Below, piece after piece: positions 43,553 to 50,047 of a stretch of DNA of 64,000 nucleotides. The translations under genes were made by a program, and so were the position numbers. Position 1 is the first letter of the stretch; every line of letters begins with the position of its first letter. The notes under the pieces were generated by a model. That model made no database searches. It saw only the letters and a program-made list of their open reading frames with translations, and had not been told where the DNA came from. Source of the DNA: an uncultured Oscillospiraceae bacterium (lineage in GTDB: Bacteria; Bacillota; Clostridia; Oscillospirales; Ruminococcaceae). The DNA is taken from the NCBI GenBank assembly GCA_910588145.1, contig CAJUPO010000008.1, forward strand, positions 42,274 to 106,273. Direction: 5' to 3'.

Positions 43553-43897
43553 GTGCCAAGACCGGTAAAGTGCCGAAAAGTTTGCTGTTTACCTGAAAAC
43601 AATGAATTTTATCCTTCCGGCGGAAATGGCGGAATAGTTACGCTGACGGTAGATGAGTATGAAACTATTAGATTGATTGACAAGGAAAATTTTTCTCAGG
43701 AAAGATGTTCATGGTTTATGCAGGTTTCTCGTCCTACAGTTCAGCAGATATACAATTCTGCCAGGCGAAAACTTGCGGAGGCGCTTGTAACCGGTGCCGT
43801 TATTCGTATCGATGGCGGTGATTATAAACTTTGTGATGGTAAGGAAAAGCAATGCGGCTGCGGCGGTTGCCGAAGGCACCGACTTTGTGATAAATAA
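43553..43897 (+). CDS. DUF134 family DNA-binding protein
   Basis: 114 residues from GTG 43553 (MPRPVKCRKVCCLPENNEFYP), 6 bases after GAGGTGG. The family has a helix-turn-helix, here SRPTVQQIYNSARRKLAEAL, and a Cys-rich N-terminus. The C-terminal CGCGGCRRHRLCDK adds more metal-binding cysteines. DUF134 proteins are predicted regulators and are often found next to NifX-like genes, as here (31 bases). It may act on its own promoter through the palindrome at 43516. Confidence 0.9.
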   Translation: MPRPVKCRKVCCLPENNEFYPSGGNGGIVTLTVDEYETIRLIDKENFSQERCSWFMQVSRPTVQQIYNSARRKLAEALVTGAVIRIDGGDYKLCDGKEKQCGCGGCRRHRLCDK

Positions 43898-43928
43898 ATT
43901 CAGTTTATTGTTAAAAGGAGTAATTAAA

Positions 43929-44321
43929 ATGAAAGTTGCAGTAACTTATGAAAATGAACAAATTTTTCAGCACTTCGGTCACACCGAAAAATTTAAGATT
44001 TATACTATCTTGGACGGTAAAATTGTTTCTGCTGAAGTAATCGATACTAACGGCAGCGGACATGGTGCTCTTGCAGGGTTTCTATCATCTCTCAAAGCTG
44101 ATATACTAATCTGCGGTGGTATAGGCGCAGGAGCTCAGAATGCGCTTAATCAGGCTGGAATAAAGCTTTACGGCGGTTGTTCAGGAAATTGTGATGAAGC
44201 GGTAAGCGCATTTATTAACGGTCAGCTTGAATTTAATCCGAATGTCAGATGCAGCCATCATGATCATGACGCACATCACTCATGCGGGAATCATGGATGC
44301 GGCAGCCATAACTGCGGCTGA
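43929..44321 (+). CDS. NifX/NifB-type Fe-Mo cofactor-binding domain protein
   Basis: 130 residues starting MKVAVTYENEQIFQHFGHTEKFKIY, the dinitrogenase iron-molybdenum cofactor-binding fold. The last 25 residues are a His/Cys cluster (CSHHDHDAHHSCGNHGCG), a likely extra metal site. AAGGAG precedes the ATG. No nitrogenase genes are present, so it probably carries or assembles an Fe-S cluster rather than FeMo-cofactor. It is cotranscribed with the DUF134 gene and ends at a terminator. Confidence 0.88.
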   Translation: MKVAVTYENEQIFQHFGHTEKFKIYTILDGKIVSAEVIDTNGSGHGALAGFLSSLKADILICGGIGAGAQNALNQAGIKLYGGCSGNCDEAVSAFINGQLEFNPNVRCSHHDHDAHHSCGNHGCGSHNCG

Positions 44322-44325
44322 TTTG

Positions 44326-44365
44326 AAAAAAGCCACACTGTAATTAGCAGTTGTGGCTTTTTTAA
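44326..44365 (+). terminator. terminator after the NifX-like gene
   Basis: AAAAAAGCCACA-CTG (44326-44340) pairs with CAG-T-TGTGGCTTTTTT (44348-44363), with one bulged T. Confidence 0.88.
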
Positions 44366-44395
44366 TTTATTTTATTGAAGGGAATACTGATTTTC

Positions 44396-45070
44396 ATGTC
44401 AAATCCTATATTTGAATCTGTTTATAAAGAAATATTTCCATTCTGGAACTATATTTCAGAATCGGATAAAAAATATATCTGCCAAAATTCATTTGCACTG
44501 AACTATCCAAAAGGAACAAATATACATGACGGCAATGAGTGCTCCGGTGTAATTTTTGTACATTCCGGAAGTTTAAGGCTTTATATCATGTCTGATGAGG
44601 GAAAAGATGTAACGCTTTATCGACTGCAAAAAGGCGATATGTGTATGCTTTCTGCATCTTGTGTACTTAAAACTATTACTTTTGATGTGTTTATAGACGC
44701 AGAGGAAGACAGTGAATGTTATGTAATAAGCGGTTCAGCCTTTGCGTCTGTTTCAGAAAGAAATCCTCAAATCAGAATATTTGCACTTGAAACTGCTGTA
44801 AGCCGGTTCTCTGATGTAATGTGGGTCATGCAGCAGATTTTGTTTATGAGTTTGGATAAGAGGCTTGCAATATTTCTTTATGATGAATCAGTACGAATTG
44901 GATCCGATATAATAACATTGACTCACGAGCAGATCGCCAGGTATATCGGCTCTGCCCGTGAGGCTGTATCACGTATGCTTAAATATTTTGCAAATGAAGG
45001 CATTGCAGAAGTATCACGCAAGGGAATAAAAATACTCGATAAAAAACGGCTTCGTAACTTAACCCTCTAA
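44396..45070 (+). CDS. Crp/Fnr family transcriptional regulator
   Basis: 224 residues from ATG 44396 (MSNPIFESVYKEIFPFWNYIS). The cyclic-nucleotide-binding-like domain comes first, with several cysteines (MCMLSASC) but no N-terminal FNR cluster. A winged HTH follows (LTHEQIARYIGSAREAVSRMLKYFANEGIAEV). The recognition helix R-E-x-V-S-R combines Crp and Fnr features. Three GTGAC-N3-GTCAC dyads within 3 kb, all ahead of redox genes of the same element, are its probable targets. Its start has GAAGGGA about 12 bases upstream. Its end overlaps convergent trxA by 12 bases. Confidence 0.9.
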   Translation: MSNPIFESVYKEIFPFWNYISESDKKYICQNSFALNYPKGTNIHDGNECSGVIFVHSGSLRLYIMSDEGKDVTLYRLQKGDMCMLSASCVLKTITFDVFIDAEEDSECYVISGSAFASVSERNPQIRIFALETAVSRFSDVMWVMQQILFMSLDKRLAIFLYDESVRIGSDIITLTHEQIARYIGSAREAVSRMLKYFANEGIAEVSRKGIKILDKKRLRNLTL

Positions 45071-45367
45071 CATAGCCACAATCTGAGGCTTAGGCTTGGC
45101 TCCAACTGATTGATTAACAATCTTACCGTTTTTCATTACAACAAGCATTGGAATGCTTGAAACGCCGAATGCCTGAGCAAGTTCCGGTTCGCTGTCAACA
45201 TTAACTTTACCTACAAGATACTGAGGATTTTCCTCTGCAATTTCATCAACTAAAGGGGAAACCATACGACAGGGACCGCACCAATCTGCATAAAAATCAA
45301 GAAGAACTGGATTCTTGCTGTTTTTCACTGAATCGAAATTATTTTTATTAACACTGAGTACTGACAT
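45059..45367 (-). CDS. trxA: thioredoxin
   Basis: Small dithiol protein of 102 residues that passes electrons from TrxB to disulfides. DFYADWCGPCRM contains the C30-G-P-C33 site; the cis-Pro loop is SSIPMLVV. GGAAG precedes the ATG. It has a Crp/Fnr-type site and TATAAT upstream (45401-45441), so it should be co-regulated with trxB although transcribed separately. Confidence 0.95.
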   Translation of the reverse strand: MSVLSVNKNNFDSVKNSKNPVLLDFYADWCGPCRMVSPLVDEIAEENPQYLVGKVNVDSEPELAQAFGVSSIPMLVVMKNGKIVNQSVGAKPKPQIVAMLEG

Positions 45368-45400
45368 ATTTTAAACTTCCTTTCTTGTTATTGTATATTT

Positions 45401-45441
45401 ATTATAACCTATATATTTTATTTTTTCCGTGACGAAGTCAC
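45401..45441 (-). promoter_or_regulatory. Crp/Fnr-type site and -10 of trxA
   Basis: Dyad GTGACGAAGTCAC at 45429-45441 (centre 45435) and TATAAT on the minus strand at 45406-45401; 34 bp from centre to last -10 base. The dyad lies inside the last codons of the upstream 4Fe-4S membrane protein gene. Confidence 0.78.
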
Positions 45442-46011
45442 ATTTTTTGCTTTGCAAATAAGCTGGGTCATGGTTCCCATGGGGCAGTATACGCACCATG
45501 AACGAGGTTTAAACAGAATCATTGTTATAAAGCCGAGTATGGTTGAAGTGAGCATTATGCTGTAAAAACCATAGGCAAACTGTACGGCTGCGTCAGGAAT
45601 AAAAGAACCGTGATAAGCCCAGCGCCAAGGAACTTTAAAAGTCCAAAGCAATTTAACTGTCTGGCTTAGATTTTTGGCTCCGGCTGCAACTAAATAAGTG
45701 TTCCAAAGCATAAGCATGAACATGGTAAGAAAGAAAATCAAAAAACCGTATCTAAAATATTTTGATTTTATCCATTTTGGAATTTCCTTTTTGCGGGAAA
45801 GACCGAATCTTCCTCCAATAAGTGAGAATAACTGTCCTCTTCCGCAATATTTATTGCAGTAAGCTTTGTTTCCTTTTATAATTGAAATCAAAAGTGGTAT
45901 GAAAAAACAAAGAAGTCCGAGCCATGCAAACAAAATATTAAAAAATCCTAAAATTAAATATGTAAGAGAAAAAATCCAAAGGTAGTCATACCATCTTTTT
46001 TTCTGTTTCAT
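45418..46011 (-). CDS. 4Fe-4S binding membrane protein (NapH-like)
   Basis: 197 residues with about four membrane segments. It has two Cys clusters on the same side, CNKYCGRGQ (about residues 52-60) and WCVYCPMGTMTQLIC (near 175-187), the pattern of Fer4_5/NapH-type polyferredoxins that move electrons across or along the membrane. Its start lies inside the end of the ferredoxin gene (26-base overlap), with GGAGG at the right distance, so the two are translationally coupled. Partner and redox direction are unknown. Confidence 0.85.
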   Translation of the reverse strand: MKQKKRWYDYLWIFSLTYLILGFFNILFAWLGLLCFFIPLLISIIKGNKAYCNKYCGRGQLFSLIGGRFGLSRKKEIPKWIKSKYFRYGFLIFFLTMFMLMLWNTYLVAAGAKNLSQTVKLLWTFKVPWRWAYHGSFIPDAAVQFAYGFYSIMLTSTILGFITMILFKPRSWCVYCPMGTMTQLICKAKNVTSSRKK

Positions 46012-46204
46012 AATTCATTACCTCCAGTCTGATAACGCTTGCAGGACACTCTTTTGCACATTTCCCGCATCCGACACATAAATTATAGTTAACTTCTGCA
46101 TTGATTCCATACGGAATTGAAATTGCTTCTCTCGGACAAACCTTAATGCAGCAGCCGCAAGCTACGCATTCCTTTTTACTTATTATTGCTTTTCGTTTTG
46201 TCAT
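45986..46204 (-). CDS. 2[4Fe-4S] ferredoxin
   Basis: 72 residues with two classical clusters: CVACGCCIKVCP and CVGCGKCAKECP. GGAGGAG precedes the ATG. Coupled to the NapH-like membrane protein, it probably delivers or accepts its electrons. Its promoter has the third Crp/Fnr-type site. The ribosome site is part of a 13-bp inverted repeat (46205-46217 and 46236-46248) that flanks the -10. Confidence 0.93.
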   Translation of the reverse strand: MTKRKAIISKKECVACGCCIKVCPREAISIPYGINAEVNYNLCVGCGKCAKECPASVIRLEVMNYETEKKMV

Positions 46205-46248
46205 AAAAATCTCCTCCTGTATTTAATATTATACCGGAGGAGATTTTT
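46205..46248. repeat. 13-bp perfect inverted repeat around the ferredoxin promoter
   Basis: AAAAATCTCCTCC (46205-46217) and GGAGGAGATTTTT (46236-46248). The inner arm contains the ribosome site. The outer arm lies upstream of the predicted RNA start, so it would act in DNA unless another promoter reads through. Confidence 0.75.
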
Positions 46249-46268
46249 ATATTCAGTGACAAAGTCAC
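46228..46268 (-). promoter_or_regulatory. Crp/Fnr-type site and -10 of the ferredoxin operon
   Basis: Dyad GTGACAAAGTCAC at 46256-46268 (centre 46262) and TATAAT on the minus strand at 46233-46228; 34 bp, as at trxB and trxA. The -35 position reads CTGAAT, so activation is probably needed. Confidence 0.8.
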
Positions 46269-46340
46269 AAATGATATTATAGTTTGAGGAATAATGTACA
46301 ATCCTTTTTAAATATGATATTTTATAAGAGGTGATGATCT

Positions 46341-46505
46341 TTGCAGTTTTTTATACATTTTCCGGAATCTAAAGAGGGGAATGATGAATTAATTAAACGG
46401 GTATCCAGGATTCATGCAGATTTTGTTCTGGACTACATAAGGCATCTTAAATTATCTAAGGATCAAATTAAAGTTATTATAGAAAAACTTTTTTTGGAAA
46501 CATAA
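46341..46505 (+). CDS. small protein of unknown function at the end of the sigK element
   Basis: 54 residues from TTG 46341, 7 bases after GAGGTG: MQFFIHFPESKEGNDELIKR, then a mostly helical, basic remainder ending LSKDQIKVIIEKLFLET. I do not recognise the family. It is the last gene before the sigK 5' junction (43 bases). Upstream, ATATT at 46274 and TGTACAAT at 46295 roughly resemble a sigma-E promoter (ATA, 18 bases, CATANNNT with two mismatches). Recombinase-associated elements need a small excision factor, and this is a candidate by size, charge and place only. Confidence 0.6.
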   Translation: MQFFIHFPESKEGNDELIKRVSRIHADFVLDYIRHLKLSKDQIKVIIEKLFLET

Positions 46506-46532
46506 AAGTATAATCAACAAATATCAGAGCCG

Positions 46533-46880
46533 TTATGATATAGTTGATTTTTCAATACATCGGCCCGCATATGCGGCGAATCTGTTTCCTTTTTGATAAT
46601 CAAAGGTGGAAACTGCCTTGATCAGACCAATTGTACCAATAGAAATAAGTTCATCCTGATCATCAGAATTTGAATAGTATTTTTTGATAATATGCGCTAC
46701 TAAACGAAGATTGTGTTCAATAAGCTTGTGACGTGCACATTCATCTCCTTCCGCCATAAGCCTGAAATACATTTCCTCTTCCTTTTTTGACAGCGGTTTA
46801 GGAAATATATTTCTGCTGTCAACATGAAGAGCAAAAAAGAAAAAATTGCTGAGAACTGAATTTAATATACCCATTACCAT
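46533..46880 (-). pseudogene. sigK: 5' part of split sigK (pro-sequence and sigma regions 1.2-2)
   Basis: 115 residues from ATG 46880, six bases after GGAGGTG. MVMGILNSVLSNFFFFALHV is a hydrophobic pro-sequence like that of Bacillus pro-sigma-K. Then come FPKPLSKKEEEMYFRLMAEGDECARHKLIEHNLRLVAHIIKKYY and region 2 (DELISIGTIGLIKAVSTFDYQKGNRFAAYAGRCIE). After E110 the sequence leaves the family and stops within six codons (KSTIS). It is meant to be completed by excision of the element. The pro-sequence implies control by SpoIVFB-type processing. Confidence 0.9.
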
Positions 46881-46899
46881 ATAATACACCTCCGATATT

Positions 46900-46927
46900 A
46901 TTCTATGTAAGTCGGCTTGGTCAATAT
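46900..46927 (-). promoter_or_regulatory. candidate sigma-E promoter of sigK
   Basis: On the minus strand ATATT (46927-46923), 15 bases, CATAGAAT (46907-46900). This fits the sigma-E pattern ATA-N16-18-CATANNNT. The predicted RNA start falls next to the ribosome site (GGAGG 46893-46889), which is tight and lowers confidence. Confidence 0.55.
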
Positions 46928-47021
46928 CCTATTTCGGCGCTGCTAAATATGGATTCTTTAGTCAAAACAAACAAACTGCAATAAAAAATATGTATATTTT
47001 CACGGTAATTGAATATTGCTA

Positions 47022-47052
47022 TTGACTTGAAGTTAACTCCATGTGCTATAAT
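47022..47052 (+). promoter_or_regulatory. promoter of the dxs-like gene
   Basis: TTGACT (47022-47027), 19-base spacer, TATAAT (47047-47052). Good hexamers, long spacer. Confidence 0.6.
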
Positions 47053-47082
47053 ACCAATATTAAAAATAAGGAGGAACATAAA

Positions 47083-48837
47083 ATGTATCTTGAACAAATT
47101 AATGAACCGTCTGATCTAAGAAAATTTAATGATGAGCAGTTGAATAGTCTTTCCCAGGAAATAAGAAATGCGCTTATTAAGAAACTGAGTATACATGGCG
47201 GACATTTTGGACCGAATCTCGGTATGGTTGAAGCAACTATTGCCCTGCATTATGTTTTTAATTCTCCAGTGGATAAACTGGTATTCGATGTTTCGCATCA
47301 GAGCTATTGTCATAAAATTCTGACGGGAAGAAAGGACGCTTTTCTTTTTGAAGAACATTATGATGATGTTTCAGGTTATACGAATCCTAAAGAAAGCAAG
47401 CATGATTATTTTAATATAGGTCATACTTCAACTTCAGTGAGTCTTGCGTGCGGTCTTGCAAAAGCAAGGGATCTTGCAGGAGGAAAAGAAAATATTATTG
47501 CAATAATAGGGGATGGTTCTCTCAGCGGAGGAGAAGCTTTAGAGGGACTTGACTTTGCTGGTGAACAGAACAGTAATTTTATTGTTGTGATAAATGATAA
47601 CGATATGTCTATTGCAGAAAATCATGGAGGTATTTATAAAAATCTCAGACTTTTGCGTGAATCTGACGGAAAGGCGGAATGCAATCTTTTCAGAGCAATG
47701 GGACTGGATTATATTTTTGTAAAGGACGGTAACGATATATCTTCCCTTGTTAAAGCATTCAGAAGTGTAAAAGATATTGATCATCCGGTTGCTGTTCATA
47801 TCGTAACAGAAAAGGGAAAAGGTTATGCTCAGGCTGAAAAGAATAAAGAAGAATGGCATTGGTGTACGCCTTTTGATTTTAATACCGGTGAATCAAAGGC
47901 AGTATTTGCAGGTGAGGATTATTCAAGTATAACAGCAGATTTTCTTTTGAAAAAAATGAAAGAGGATAAAACATTGGCAGTAATAACTTCAGCTACTCCG
48001 GCAGTGATGGGTTTTTCTGAAGATAAAAGAAAAGAAGCGGGAGTACAGTTTATTGATGTAGGAATTGCTGAAGAACATGCAGTAGCGCTTGCTTCAGGTA
48101 TAGCTGCAAACGGAGGAAATCCGGTTTATGGCGTATACAGTACTTTTATTCAAAGAACATTTGATCAGCTTTCGCAGGATTTATGCATTAATAAAAATCC
48201 TGTTACAATAATTACTTATTCTGCGTCGATTTACGGAATGAATGATGTGACTCATCTGGGTATCTATGATATTCCGTTAATGTCAAACATACCTGAACTT
48301 GTTTATCTTGCCCCGGCTACAAAGGAAGAATATCTTGCAATGCTTGACTGGAGTATTAAACAAAAGGAATATCCTGTTGCCATACGTGTTCCTGGCGGCG
48401 AATATATTTCAGACGGAAAAGCAGTAACCAAGGATTTTTCATTACTTAATAAATATGAAGTGACTCAGCAGGGGAATAAGGCTGCGTTTATTGGTCTGGG
48501 CTCTTTTTATAATCTCGGAGTTAACGCTGCTGAAAAGTTTGAAGAAATAACAGGGATTAAGCCGACTATAATCAATCCTTATTTTATTACAGGCTTAGAC
48601 GATGATTTGCTTGAGGAGCTGAAAGCAGATCATGAAGTTGTTATTACTCTTGAGGACGGTATTCTTGACGGCGGATTCGGACAAAAAATTGCAGGCTATT
48701 ATGGCAGTTCTAATATAAAAGTGCTCAATTATGGCTTTAAAAAGGAATTTCTGGATCGTTACGATGTAAATGAAATTATGATTGAAAATGGACTGACCGA
48801 TATAAATATTGCAAATGAAGCAATAAAATTAATTTAA
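47083..48837 (+). CDS. 1-deoxy-D-xylulose-5-phosphate synthase-like protein
   Basis: Thiamine-diphosphate transketolase-family enzyme; 584 residues from ATG 47083 with AAGGAGG upstream. TPP site: IIGDGSLSGGEALEG...NDNDMSIAENHGG; N-terminal FDVSHQSYCHKILTGR replaces the usual WDVGHQAYPHKILTGR. Standard DXS is about 620 residues. This shorter, divergent type is also seen in bacteria without the MEP pathway, so DXP synthesis is likely but not certain. It stands alone between sigK and a terminator. Confidence 0.82.
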   Translation: MYLEQINEPSDLRKFNDEQLNSLSQEIRNALIKKLSIHGGHFGPNLGMVEATIALHYVFNSPVDKLVFDVSHQSYCHKILTGRKDAFLFEEHYDDVSGYTNPKESKHDYFNIGHTSTSVSLACGLAKARDLAGGKENIIAIIGDGSLSGGEALEGLDFAGEQNSNFIVVINDNDMSIAENHGGIYKNLRLLRESDGKAECNLFRAMGLDYIFVKDGNDISSLVKAFRSVKDIDHPVAVHIVTEKGKGYAQAEKNKEEWHWCTPFDFNTGESKAVFAGEDYSSITADFLLKKMKEDKTLAVITSATPAVMGFSEDKRKEAGVQFIDVGIAEEHAVALASGIAANGGNPVYGVYSTFIQRTFDQLSQDLCINKNPVTIITYSASIYGMNDVTHLGIYDIPLMSNIPELVYLAPATKEEYLAMLDWSIKQKEYPVAIRVPGGEYISDGKAVTKDFSLLNKYEVTQQGNKAAFIGLGSFYNLGVNAAEKFEEITGIKPTIINPYFITGLDDDLLEELKADHEVVITLEDGILDGGFGQKIAGYYGSSNIKVLNYGFKKEFLDRYDVNEIMIENGLTDINIANEAIKLI

Positions 48838-48857
48838 TATTTATTTAACACAAAATT

Positions 48858-48902
48858 AAAAGCGGATAATTCTTTGATTTAAAAGTAATTATCCGCTTTT
48901 AT
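48858..48902. terminator. bidirectional terminator
   Basis: AAAAGCGGATAATT (48858-48871) pairs with AATTATCCGCTTTT (48887-48900). Serves the dxs-like gene and the convergent DUF5131 gene. Confidence 0.88.
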
Positions 48903-48905
48903 TAT

Positions 48906-49775
48906 TTATCTGCATTTTCCGCAGTTTGAACAGCCGTTGCAAATGGGTTTGCTTGCACAGTTCAGGCAGTTTTCGCAGAATTGAGGTTTATATAAAAGTA
49001 TTTCAGGTATTTCCATGCCGTAACTGTCCTTCAGGCAGAAAGCAATTTCTTTTCCCTGGAAATTGACACCGGATTTAAAAGCCATTTCCGATTGCAGCCG
49101 CTTACTGGGTAAATTATAAAGTTTTCTGTTTTTTATAAATTTAGTTCCTGTTTCAGTAAAATTAAAAGTTACATTAAATTGCTTGCATTCATCTCTTAAC
49201 AGCTTTACCCATTCAAAACTGCAGGGACGGGCACCGTCATAATTTTCACCGCCGCATATTACCTGTTCAATCTGTCCGGACTGAAGATAATTTTTAATGC
49301 TGATCCTTCCTATAAACGGAGCGCACATAATGCCTTTGTGCTTAAATGGGAGCTCAAGCAATATAGGTATACGCTCGTCGGCACGCTTTTGATTTTCGGT
49401 TGTTACATTAAAGAAAATATTATCCCAACCGTTACCCCAGTCAGCAGGTAAGCATTTTTCTACCCTATCCGGACGTTTTGTCAGCAAATAGAATATAACG
49501 TCGCTTCTCAGCTTCATTATCTCCCAGGCTTCGTCACGCCATCTGTCCGCTTCCTTAAGAAAAAAGTCGGAAGTCATGCATACTCGGATAGTTTCGCCGC
49601 TTTGTATTTTATAATTTCCTTTTCTGTCTTTTTTCAGCGGATAATCAAAATTTTGAGTACGGTATATCTCCATGCCGTTTTTATCTCTTATACGGTCAAG
49701 GAAATACATATAGCAGTTATCGCAGCCCTCGCTGATTTTAATGCATCCATGCCATGGGTTCCATATATCATGCAT
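48906..49775 (-). CDS. DUF5131 (phage Gp37/Gp68) family protein with Cys-rich tail
   Basis: 289 residues starting MHDIWNPWHGCIKISEGCDNCYMYFLDRI, typical for the Gp37/Gp68 family. This radical-SAM-like family has Cys at the N-terminus (C11, C18, C21) and TKRPDRVEKCLPADW and ICGGENYDGARPCSFEW later. The last 24 residues hold nine cysteines (from CENCLNCAS), likely another Fe-S or zinc site. GGAGAT precedes the ATG. Function unknown. The family is common in phages, but no other phage genes surround it here. Confidence 0.85.
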   Translation of the reverse strand: MHDIWNPWHGCIKISEGCDNCYMYFLDRIRDKNGMEIYRTQNFDYPLKKDRKGNYKIQSGETIRVCMTSDFFLKEADRWRDEAWEIMKLRSDVIFYLLTKRPDRVEKCLPADWGNGWDNIFFNVTTENQKRADERIPILLELPFKHKGIMCAPFIGRISIKNYLQSGQIEQVICGGENYDGARPCSFEWVKLLRDECKQFNVTFNFTETGTKFIKNRKLYNLPSKRLQSEMAFKSGVNFQGKEIAFCLKDSYGMEIPEILLYKPQFCENCLNCASKPICNGCSNCGKCR

Positions 49776-50047
49776 AGTTTATCTCCATTTGTTATAATGC
49801 GCTAATAATGCAATTGTTTAAAATAATTTTATCATATTTCTTAAAAATTTTCAATATCAGCAAATTGAAAATAAATATAAAAATCATATATTATTATGTA
49901 AGAAATATAATATTTCGGGTATTATATTAACAAATGCCTGATATATTTAAGTATTACAGGCTGTAAGAAAAAAAGGAAATCTTTTATTTGCCGCTATTGA
50001 GATTTTCTCTTTCTCATCTTTATATAAGCGGCAGAATGGAGATGCTT

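Larger units (their letters stand above)
40685..46550. mobile_element. sigK-intervening (skin-like) element of about 5.9 kb
   Basis: DNA that interrupts sigK. On the minus strand the 5' part reads ...TGT ATT GAA AAA TCA (GAAAAA at 46553-46548) and the 3' part reads ...GCA AAT GAA ATA CTT ATG (AAA at 40686-40684). The shared bases are AAA. Crossing over there gives ATT GAA AAT GAA ATA CTT ATG, that is I-E-N-E-I-L-M, the expected sigma-K sequence in frame. The element carries a large serine recombinase at one end, a small unknown gene at the other, and a redox cassette between. It has no phage structural genes. Confidence 0.9.

Noticed and set aside
43794..43928. Longer NifX-like frame beginning inside the DUF134 gene
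   Set aside because: AAGGAG and the conserved MKVAVTYEN start at 43929 mark the true beginning.
40685..46550. Reading the region as an integrative conjugative element or prophage
   Set aside because: Apart from the recombinase there are no conjugation, replication or phage structural genes, and the ends fall precisely inside sigK.
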